A DNA stretch of 9,465 nt from Chryseobacterium sp. UBA6632 (GTDB taxonomy: Bacteria; Bacteroidota; Bacteroidia; Flavobacteriales; Weeksellaceae): assembly GCA_002455915.1 (NCBI GenBank), contig DKLU01000140.1:1-9465 (forward strand), read 5' to 3'. Under the pieces are notes generated by a model that saw nothing but the letters and a program-made list of their open reading frames with translations, ran no database searches and was not told the DNA's origin. The position numbers and the translations under genes were made by a program. This document shows positions 1-7,343 of the stretch, one piece after another (positions within the stretch are counted from its first letter, which is position 1; each line of letters starts with the position of its first letter).

Positions 1-30
1 ATCCTCCATCTTCCCACTTCCATCCCACAC
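1..30 (-). repeat. Degenerate TGGAAG-type low-complexity repeat (edge of window)
   Basis: Read on the minus strand, this stretch is a run of near-copies of TGGAAG/TGGGAAG/TGGAGG. I see no coding frame that can be defended in so short a piece. Similar TGGAAG-rich runs are, from memory, common between genes of Chryseobacterium-like genomes. It is cut by the left edge, so its full length and the upstream gene are unknown. Confidence 0.35.
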
Positions 31-37
31 AAAAAAA

Positions 38-68
38 TTTGCCCATTTCAAAAAAATGTCTAACTTCG
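38..68 (+). promoter_or_regulatory. Candidate Bacteroidetes-type promoter of the thi operon
   Basis: TTTG at 38-41 and TAACTTCG at 61-68 fit the Bacteroidetes -33 (TTTG) and -7 (TAnnTTTG) elements, with one mismatch in the -7 box and a 19-base spacer. Transcription would begin about 6-7 bases later, near 74-75, which is exactly where the first helix of the riboswitch starts. The match of promoter position to aptamer start is what makes it credible; the motif alone is weak. Confidence 0.5.
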
Positions 69-74
69 CTCCAC

Positions 75-158
75 ACTTTAGGGGTGTCTGTTGAACAAAC
101 GGGCTGAGATTTTACCCTTTGAACCTGATTTCTAGATCATACTAGCGTAGGGAAAAGT
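75..158 (+). promoter_or_regulatory. TPP riboswitch (THI element) aptamer
   Basis: All conserved blocks of the THI box are present in order: GGGGTG (81-86), CTGAGAT (104-110), ACCC (114-117), GAACCTGAT (121-129) and the TAGCGTAGGGAA block (143-154). P1 is ACTTT 75-79 with AAAGT 154-158. P2 is GGGT 82-85 with ACCC 114-117. P3 is CTGTT 88-92 with AACGG 98-102. P4 is CCT 124-126 with AGG 149-151. P5 is CTAG 132-135 with CTAG 142-145. It binds thiamine pyrophosphate and should repress the thi genes downstream. In enterobacterial and many other Gram-negative examples the switch acts on translation, which fits the absence of a terminator here. Confidence 0.97.
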
Positions 159-169
159 AGATGACTTTT
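153..169 (+). promoter_or_regulatory. Candidate alternative (anti-P1) hairpin of the riboswitch
   Basis: AAAAGT (153-158) is the 3' strand of aptamer helix P1, and it is also fully complementary to ACTTTT (164-169) across a 5-base loop. The two pairings exclude each other, as expected of the switching strand in an expression platform. The complementarity is visible; the switching role is inferred. Confidence 0.45.
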
Positions 170-196
170 GCTGTACATTCTATTGTACAATAACAG

Positions 197-233
197 CCAT
201 TCCTAAGGTGCATTTAAAAAATGTTAGGAATGG
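197..233 (+). promoter_or_regulatory. Hairpin sequestering the thiS start codon (expression platform)
   Basis: CCATTCCTAA (197-206) and TTAGGAATGG (224-233) are perfect 10-base inverted arms. Inside the loop CATT (211-214) can pair with AATG (220-223), leaving ggtg and taaaa unpaired. The thiS start ATG at 230-232 lies within the 3' arm, and the alternative ATG at 221-223 lies within the inner stem, so either start is hidden when it folds. No T-run follows, so it is not a terminator. I infer a translational OFF structure coupled to the riboswitch. Confidence 0.6.
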
Positions 234-436
234 AACTCACAATCAACCACACGACAAAAACTTTTGAAGTACTTCCCGAAAGCTTGGAGGCACTCATTGC
301 TATGGAATTACCCGAAAAGAAAAAAGGAATTGCCGTAGCGCTCAACAATCGCATTATTCCGCAGTCATTCTGGGCGGAAACATTCCTCAACAACAAAGAT
401 TCAATTTTAATTATCACTGCTACTCAAGGCGGTTAA
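230..436 (+). CDS. thiS: ThiS, sulfur-carrier protein for thiamine thiazole synthesis
   Basis: This 68-residue ubiquitin-like protein carries sulfur to the thiazole synthase. ThiF adenylates its C-terminal glycine, which is then converted to a thiocarboxylate and used by ThiG. The sequence ends in the diagnostic Gly-Gly (GGC GGT at 428-433, directly before TAA), and the body has the family's strand pattern with the conserved ALNNRIIP and DSILIITATQGG segments. I chose the ATG at 230 because MELTIN aligns with the start of other ThiS proteins (usually 66-67 residues). An in-frame ATG at 221 would add MLG. Both starts sit in the 197-233 hairpin. It is the first gene after the TPP riboswitch, and thiC follows after 25 A-rich bases. 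Confidence 0.93.
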   Translation: MELTINHTTKTFEVLPESLEALIAMELPEKKKGIAVALNNRIIPQSFWAETFLNNKDSILIITATQGG

Positions 437-446
437 TTTTCTATAA

Positions 447-2829
<2,383 letters not shown>

Positions 2830-2854
<25 letters not shown>

Positions 2855-3573
2855 TGAGTGTTGCAGGTTACGATCCAAGTGGCGGAGCTGGTTTGTTGGC
2901 AGATATTAAAACTTTTGAACAATTGAGAGTTCAAGGCTTGGGAATTTGTACTGCAATGACTTTACAAACCGAATCTGAATTTTATAATCTTCAATGGCAG
3001 CTGATTGATGAAATTTTATCGGCAATAAATGTTTTAATGAAAAAATATCAGGTTGAAGTTGTGAAAATAGGGGTTGTAAAGGATGCTAAATTTTTAAGTG
3101 AAATTATTAAGATAATTAAAACCAATAACTCCGAAGCCAAAATCATTTGGGATCCGGTTTTGAAAAGCACATCTGAATTCTCTTTTTTTGATTTAAATAC
3201 CGTTTCAGAATTAAAAAATGTTTTAAATGAAATTGATTTAATCACACCAAACTATAATGAACACAAGGTTTTAAAGGGAAATCATCTTTTTGAAGATCAT
3301 GAAAATTCATGTTCAGTTTTAATAAAAGGAGGTCATAGGGAAGATAAGATAGGAACAGATATTTTAATTCAAAATGGAAAAGAAATATGCATTGAACCAA
3401 ATGATACGGGTTTCAATTTTTATCCAAAACATGGTTCCGGCTGTGTCCTTTCTTCAGCTATTGCAAGTCATTTAACAAAAGAAGAGAATTTAGAAAAAGC
3501 CTGTAGAAAAGGAAAATCATACATCGAAAAATTTTTAACAAGTAATCCAAATTTATTAGGATTTCACCGTTAA
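2830..3573 (+). CDS. thiD: ThiD, hydroxymethylpyrimidine / phosphomethylpyrimidine kinase
   Basis: This cytoplasmic ribokinase-fold kinase phosphorylates HMP and HMP-P to HMP-PP, the pyrimidine substrate of ThiE. Visible family motifs are AGYDPSGGAGLLADIKTF (12-29), the substrate-contacting Gln46, KIGVV (79-83), DPVLKS (108-113), LITPNYNE (137-144), LIKGGH (164-169) and the anion-hole/catalytic HGSGC (201-205) with Cys205. It is 247 residues, slightly short of the usual 260-270. Two spots diverge from the norm: QNT is QTE after Gln46, and the usual AKSG after DPV is replaced by LKSTSE. The ATG at 2830 lies 25 bases inside the previous gene. The ATG at 2854 would leave no room for the first strand, so 2830 is preferred. 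No ThiE fusion is present. Confidence 0.95.
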
Positions 3574-3575
3574 AG

Positions 3576-3652
3576 CTTTGTAGTCTTCGTTAAGTGAAAC
3601 GACTTTGTGAAACTTAAAAACAGTATAAAATAAAAACATTGTGCCCTTTGTG
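3576..3652 (+). repeat. Degenerate CTTTGTG / GTGAAAC repeat tract between thiD and thiE
   Basis: GTGAAAC occurs at 3594-3600 and 3607-3613, a 13-base period. CTTTGTG occurs at 3603-3609 and 3646-3652, with a further CTTTG at 3576-3580. The spacers are A/T-rich. Similar CTTTGTG/AACTT runs are, from memory, frequent between genes of Chryseobacterium-like genomes. No gene, terminator or clear promoter is visible here. Confidence 0.4.
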
Positions 3653-3670
3653 TTCAAATTAAAAAATAAA

Positions 3671-4285
3671 ATGGAAAAATTACAATATATATCTCAAGGT
3701 TTCACCATAGAAGATCAAGAGCTAAACATCAGAAAAGCTCTTGATAACGGAATCAAATGGATTCAGGTTCGTTGGAAAAATGCTCCTGAAAATGAATTCA
3801 TCAAGCTTTGTGAAATTTCCAAAAAATTATGTTCAGATCATCAAACGCTCTGTATTATCAACGATCATGTTCATATTGCAAAAAATATCGATGCAGACGG
3901 CGTTCATTTGGGGTTAAAAGATACTTCGATTGAAATTGCTCGACATATTTTAGGCAAAAATAAAATTATTGGAGGAACGGCAAATACGATTTCCGATGTT
4001 CTTCAAAGAATAAATGAACCATGTGATTATATCGGATTGGGACCATTACGATTTACTTCGACTAAAGAGCAATTGAGTCCGATTTTAGGTTTTGAAGGTT
4101 ATGAAAAAATCATCAGCGACTTAAAAGCAAAATCTTTAGAAATTCCAAAAATATTCGCAATTGGTGGAGTTGTTTTTGAAGATCTTGAATTGTTACAGCA
4201 AATCGGAATTTATGGAGTGGCGATTTCTGGACAAATTACCAGTCAGCCCTCTATTATCAACAAATTTAAAACTGTTTTACAATGA
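3671..4285 (+). CDS. thiE: ThiE, thiamine phosphate synthase
   Basis: ThiE couples HMP-PP with the thiazole phosphate carboxylate to give thiamine phosphate, the last joining step. The 204-residue TIM barrel keeps the catalytic set: IQVRWK (31-36, the QLREK equivalent with Gln32, Arg34, Lys36), the Asn64-Asp65 pair that helps bind Mg-diphosphate, DGVHLG (76-81) with Asp84, GGTANT (101-106), GLGP (122-125), the Thr129-Ser130-Thr131-Lys132 phosphate segment, a GG turn in FAIGGV, and GVAISGQI near the end. I chose the ATG at 3671 because [10 protein letters not shown] aligns with the family start and follows an A-rich leader. An in-frame GTG at 3641 would add ten residues translated from repeat DNA. 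The stop overlaps the thiG ATG (ATGA, 4282-4285). Confidence 0.95.
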   Translation: MEKLQYISQGFTIEDQELNIRKALDNGIKWIQVRWKNAPENEFIKLCEISKKLCSDHQTLCIINDHVHIAKNIDADGVHLGLKDTSIEIARHILGKNKIIGGTANTISDVLQRINEPCDYIGLGPLRFTSTKEQLSPILGFEGYEKIISDLKAKSLEIPKIFAIGGVVFEDLELLQQIGIYGVAISGQITSQPSIINKFKTVLQ

Positions 4286-5058
4286 AAAATCAACCGTTAA
4301 TTATAGCAGATAGAACTTTCGAATCAAGATTGTTTTTAGGAACAGGAAAATTCGGAAACCTTTCAGAAATGACCGATTCCATCATCGCCTCAGAAAGTGA
4401 ACTGGTGACGATGGCATTAAAAAGAATTGATGCAAATTCTTCGGAAGATGATTTATTGAGTGCTTTAAAGCCTACAAAATCACATCTTTTACCGAATACT
4501 TCAGGCGCAAGAACAGCGAAGGAAGCAGTTCTGGCAGCTCAATTAGCCCGAGAAGCCTTAGAAACAAACTGGGTGAAACTTGAAATTCATCCCGACCCAA
4601 AATATTTATTACCCGACCCGATTGAGACACTTTATGCAACGGAAGAATTGGCAAAATTAGGATTCATCGTAATGCCTTACATTCATGCAGATCCGGTTTT
4701 GTGTAAGCGTCTCGAAGATGCAGGAACAGCGGTTGTAATGCCTTTGGGAGCACCGATTGGGACAAATAAAGGGTTGAAAACATTAGACTTTTTAGAAATT
4801 ATTATCGCTCAAAGTAACGTTCCTGTTGTTGTGGATGCGGGAATTGGCGCGCCTTCCGATGCAGCAAAAGCAATGGAAATGGGAGCAGATGCCGTTTTGG
4901 TAAATACTGCGATTGCGGTTGCAGGAAATCCCGTGAATATGGCGTTAGCTTTTAAAGAAGGCGTAATTGCCGGAAGAAGGGCTTTTGAAGCTGGTTTAGG
5001 AGCAATTGGAAATCACGCAGAAGCATCAAGCCCATTGACTTCTTTTTTGTTTGATTAA
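4282..5058 (+). CDS. thiG: ThiG, thiazole synthase
   Basis: ThiG condenses 1-deoxy-D-xylulose 5-phosphate, dehydroglycine and sulfur from ThiS thiocarboxylate into the thiazole phosphate. The 258 residues match the family's length. Lys99 in NWVKLEI (96-102) is the Schiff-base lysine. Other conserved segments are FLGTGKF near the start, [14 protein letters not shown], the LLPDPIET stretch, [15 protein letters not shown], and the phosphate-binding [30 protein letters not shown]. The ATG overlaps the thiE stop by 4 bases, so translation is probably coupled. ThiG works with ThiS (first gene) and with ThiH, which supplies dehydroglycine and follows after a repeat-filled gap. Nothing is odd about the sequence. 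Confidence 0.97.
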   Translation: MKNQPLIIADRTFESRLFLGTGKFGNLSEMTDSIIASESELVTMALKRIDANSSEDDLLSALKPTKSHLLPNTSGARTAKEAVLAAQLAREALETNWVKLEIHPDPKYLLPDPIETLYATEELAKLGFIVMPYIHADPVLCKRLEDAGTAVVMPLGAPIGTNKGLKTLDFLEIIIAQSNVPVVVDAGIGAPSDAAKAMEMGADAVLVNTAIAVAGNPVNMALAFKEGVIAGRRAFEAGLGAIGNHAEASSPLTSFLFD

Positions 5059-5067
5059 AGAAAGAGA

Positions 5068-5111
5068 GTCCCGAAGGGACGATTCAATAAAGGGTAGGAT
5101 AAAATCCTATC
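5068..5111 (+). repeat. Paired hairpin repeat (REP-like) between thiG and thiH
   Basis: Two perfect short hairpins sit 14 bases apart: GTCCC-GAA-GGGAC (5068-5080) and TAGGAT-AAA-ATCCTA (5095-5109), the second extendable by a G-T and a G-C pair to 5093-5111. Neither is followed by a T-run on the + strand, so they are poor terminators. I recall the GTCCCGAAGGGAC unit with a second AGGAT-type hairpin as an interspersed intergenic element of flavobacteria, but copy number cannot be checked from one window. Confidence 0.55.
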
Positions 5112-5151
5112 AATAAATGGTTTGCAAATTATTTTGATAAAACTAAATTTT

Positions 5152-6270
5152 ATGAAGAGTTTTAAAGATTTTTTCGAAAAATATCAATGGGATGAAGTGA
5201 AAGTGAAACTTGAAAAAGTGACGTTATCCGATGTAGAAAGAAGTCTTCAAAAAAAGAATAAAACCATCGAAGATTTTCTGAATTTTCTTTCACCTGTTGC
5301 TGCGGAAAAGTTGGAATTAATGGCAAAAATGACACAACAGCTTACTCAAAAACGTTTCGGAAAAACGATTCAGCTGTATGCACCATTGTATTTGAGTAAT
5401 GAATGTCAGAATATTTGTACATATTGCGGTTTTAGTTTAGATAATTCAATTAAAAGAAAAACACTTTCCGACACAGAAATGATGATTGAAGCTACGGTTT
5501 TGAAATCAATGGGGGTAAATCATGTTTTATTGGTAAGCGGTGAAGCCAATAAAACCGTCGGAATTGATTATTTTTTGAATGCCGTTCGTTTGTTAAAGCC
5601 CCATTTTGCGAATATTTCAATTGAAGTTCAGCCTTTGTCCGAAGAAGAATATCAACAGCTTCATGAGGCGGGAGTGAATGCTGTTTTGGTGTATCAGGAA
5701 ACTTATCATCAGGAGGTTTACAAGGAATATCATCCGAAGGGAAAAAAGTCTAATTTCAATTTTCGCCTGGAAACGCCCGACCGAATTGGAAATGCTGGGA
5801 TTCATAAAATGGGATTGGGTGTTTTACTTGGTTTGGAAGATTGGCGAGTTGACAGTTTTTTCAATGCACTTCACATCGATTATCTTCAAAAACAATATTG
5901 GAAAAGTAAATATTCCGTTTCATTTCCGAGACTTCGTCCGGCGGAAGGAATTATCGAACCGAATTTCATCATGTCCGACAGAGATTTATTACAATTAATT
6001 TGCGCTTACCGAATTTGGAATGAAGATTTAGAAATATCCATTTCAACGAGAGAAAACGAAAAATTCAGGAATAATATCATTTCATTGGGAGCAACTTCAA
6101 TGAGTGCTGCTTCAAAAACAAATCCCGGTGGTTATGCGGTTGATAAAGAATCGTTGGAACAATTTGAAACCAGTGATGAAAGAAGTATGGAAGAAATTAA
6201 AAGTATCATTAAAAAAGCAGGTTATGATCCTATCATGAAAGATTGGGATGCTGTATATAGCGGAGTTTAA
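5152..6270 (+). CDS. thiH: ThiH, 2-iminoacetate synthase (tyrosine lyase)
   Basis: ThiH is a radical-SAM enzyme that cleaves tyrosine to p-cresol and dehydroglycine (2-iminoacetate) for ThiG. The radical-SAM cluster motif CX3CX2C is intact at Cys85, Cys89 and Cys92, followed by Gly93 and the family's GFS segment. LLVSGE, IEVQPL, the YQETYH stretch and SFPRLRPAEG are typical ThiH core segments, and the C-terminal part (ISISTREN, GATSMSAASKTNPGGY) is the biotin/thiamine-synthesis-associated region. From the ATG at 5152 the protein has 372 residues, close to E. coli ThiH (377). A TTG at 5122 is in frame but would add ten unrelated residues. Having ThiH and no glycine oxidase (ThiO) nearby implies the oxygen-sensitive tyrosine route. 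Confidence 0.96.
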   Translation: MKSFKDFFEKYQWDEVKVKLEKVTLSDVERSLQKKNKTIEDFLNFLSPVAAEKLELMAKMTQQLTQKRFGKTIQLYAPLYLSNECQNICTYCGFSLDNSIKRKTLSDTEMMIEATVLKSMGVNHVLLVSGEANKTVGIDYFLNAVRLLKPHFANISIEVQPLSEEEYQQLHEAGVNAVLVYQETYHQEVYKEYHPKGKKSNFNFRLETPDRIGNAGIHKMGLGVLLGLEDWRVDSFFNALHIDYLQKQYWKSKYSVSFPRLRPAEGIIEPNFIMSDRDLLQLICAYRIWNEDLEISISTRENEKFRNNIISLGATSMSAASKTNPGGYAVDKESLEQFETSDERSMEEIKSIIKKAGYDPIMKDWDAVYSGV

Positions 6271-6280
6271 AATTAGTTTA

Positions 6281-6415
6281 AAACCATTAAGATTGATTTA
6301 AGAAGTTAAGTTTTTATTAAGGAAATATTTAAAAATGTTTTTTTGAACTCGGCTTATTTTATTCGCTTATGAATACTTAATTTTTCTTAACTCCTTAATA
6401 AAGTCTTAATGGTTT
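6281..6415. repeat. Imperfect inverted-repeat element rich in TTAAG (MITE/REP-like) between thiH and thiF
   Basis: AAACCATTAAGA (6281-6292) is perfectly inverted as TCTTAATGGTTT (6404-6415). Extending inward, about 25 of 30 positions match, including a second TAAGnAGTTAAG block in each arm. The arms enclose an AT-rich centre with no convincing reading frame. The whole 135-base unit fills most of the 161-base thiH-thiF gap. It could be a short non-autonomous mobile element, a REP-like repeat or an RNA-processing/stability element. I see no obvious target-site duplication. Confidence 0.55.
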
Positions 6416-6431
6416 GAAAATTTAAAGAAAA

Positions 6432-7142
6432 ATGAAAAATCAAGACATTTTCTCAAGATACAGCCGACAAATTTTCATTGAAGAAATTGGCTTGGAAGGT
6501 CAAAGAAAAATCATGAATTCCAAAGTTTTGATCATTGGAGCTGGCGGATTGGGAAGTCCAGTTATTCAATATTTAGCGGCGGCTGGAGTTGGAACGTTGG
6601 GCGTTGCAGATTTTGATGAGGTTGAATTGCATAATTTAAACCGACAAGTGATCCACAATGAAAATTCGGTTGGGATTTCAAAAGTAAAAAGTGCTGAAGA
6701 GTTTGTAAAAAATCTTAATAATCAAGTTAAATTCATTGGAATTGAAGAAAAAATTAATGATGAAAATATCGAAAGAATTCTTTCACAATTTGATCTAATT
6801 ATTGATGGTTCAGATAATTTCAAGACAAGATATTTAGTAAATGATATTTGCGTTAATCTGAATAAGCCTTTGGTGTACGGAAGTATTCTTGGTTTTTCCG
6901 GGCAAGTAGCTATTTTTAATTATAATGGAAGCAAAAATTTGAGAAATATTTTCCCAGAGCCGCCTTCTGATGAAAATCTTCCGGATTGTGATAGCCTTGG
7001 AGTGTTGGGTGCTTTGCCTGGAATTGTGGGAAGTATGATGGCTAATTTAGCATTAAAAATCATGACAGATTTGCCTCTGCAATTAAATCAAATCACATTA
7101 ATCGATACTTTGGAATGGCGTTTTCAGACGATTGAATTTTAA
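6432..7142 (+). CDS. thiF: ThiF/HesA/MoeB-family adenylyltransferase (ThiS activation)
   Basis: An E1-like enzyme that adenylates the ThiS C-terminal glycine so that sulfur can be added. The 236 residues begin with the usual RYSRQI (9-14), then the nucleotide loop GAGGLG (36-41), DFDEVELHNLNRQ with the conserved Asn and Arg, and FDLIIDGSDNFKTRY with the metal-binding Asp. FPEPP (174-178) precedes PDCDSLGVLGALPG, in which Cys186 matches E. coli ThiF Cys184. The paired zinc cysteines are missing: the CYRC position reads NLRN just before FPEPP, and there is no CXXC at the C-terminus. No rhodanese domain follows. Position as last gene of the thi operon favours ThiF over MoeB. It starts after the inverted-repeat element, with an A-rich leader. 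Confidence 0.92.
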   Translation: MKNQDIFSRYSRQIFIEEIGLEGQRKIMNSKVLIIGAGGLGSPVIQYLAAAGVGTLGVADFDEVELHNLNRQVIHNENSVGISKVKSAEEFVKNLNNQVKFIGIEEKINDENIERILSQFDLIIDGSDNFKTRYLVNDICVNLNKPLVYGSILGFSGQVAIFNYNGSKNLRNIFPEPPSDENLPDCDSLGVLGALPGIVGSMMANLALKIMTDLPLQLNQITLIDTLEWRFQTIEF

Positions 7143-7143
7143 A

Positions 7144-7160
7144 CACGAATGGCATGAATG
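7144..7160. repeat. Degenerate CACGAATGG/CATGAATG repeat after thiF
   Basis: Directly after the thiF stop, CACGAATGG is followed by the near-copy CATGAATGT, then by CACAAATGACACAGA. Runs of CACGAAT/CACAAAT are, from memory, frequent between flavobacterial genes. No gene or strong hairpin is visible. Confidence 0.3.
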
Positions 7161-7200
7161 TTTTTCACAAATGACACAGATTGATATTCTTCTTGTAAGT

Positions 7201-7216
7201 TTTGGCTAAAGCCAAA
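7201..7216. repeat. TTTGGC-TAAA-GCCAAA hairpin
   Basis: A perfect 6-base stem with a TAAA loop, about 58 bases past the thiF stop. It lacks a T-run on the + strand and is followed by CGAAATTAG, so it would be a weak terminator for thiF at best. It lies 20 bases from the GCGGAC hairpin, and I recall these two hairpin types as neighbours in flavobacterial intergenic repeats. Confidence 0.45.
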
Positions 7217-7230
7217 CGAAATTAGACCAT

Positions 7231-7253
7231 AAAAAAGCGGACTGAAGTCCGCT
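7231..7253 (-). terminator. Intrinsic terminator of the minus-strand outer-membrane protein gene
   Basis: The stem AGCGGAC (7236-7242) pairs with GTCCGCT (7247-7253) around TGAA. Read on the minus strand, the GC-rich hairpin is followed at once by a run of T (complement of A at 7231-7236), the classic rho-independent form. It lies about 90 bases past the stop of the minus-strand gene. On the + strand the hairpin is followed by CCTATTG, so it serves thiF poorly. The same hairpin may also be a member of a repeat family. Confidence 0.7.
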
Positions 7254-7290
7254 CCTATTGAATAAATTATTAAGTTTTATATCAAAAAAT

Positions 7291-7320
7291 ATTAGTGAAT
7301 ATTAGTGCAAAACATTAGCG
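7291..7320. repeat. ATTAGTG / ATTAGCG triple repeat
   Basis: Three near-identical heptamers, ATTAGTG (7291-7297), ATTAGTG (7301-7307) and ATTAGCG (7314-7320), are spaced 10 and 13 bases apart just past the 3' end of the minus-strand gene. They read as another degenerate intergenic repeat. Spacing is too irregular and units too short for a CRISPR array. Confidence 0.35.
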
Positions 7321-7343
7321 TAATTTGTATTTAAACAAAAAAA

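Noticed and set aside
221..229. Upstream ATG as the thiS start (adding MLG)
   Set aside because: MELTIN from the ATG at 230 matches the start and length of known ThiS proteins. The upstream ATG is possible but less likely.
172..233. Transcription terminator after the riboswitch
   Set aside because: Hairpins exist at 172-189 and 197-233, but neither is followed by a T-run. Translational control fits better.
214..417. Minus-strand open frame antisense to thiS
   Set aside because: It mirrors the conserved thiS coding sequence and the translation is not recognisable.
5122..5151. TTG start extending ThiH by ten residues
   Set aside because: The added residues match nothing in ThiH. The ATG at 5152 gives the family length and follows an A/T-rich leader.
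5678..5998. Overlapping + strand open frame of 106 codons inside thiH
   Set aside because: It lies wholly inside a well-recognised gene in another frame and its translation shows no family motif.
6293..6403. Small gene within the thiH-thiF gap
   Set aside because: The short frames are broken by many stops (TAA within TTAAG blocks), and the stretch is explained by the inverted repeat.
7291..7320. CRISPR-like array of ATTAGTG units
   Set aside because: Units are 7 bases with spacers of 3-6 bases and only three copies. This is simple intergenic repeat.
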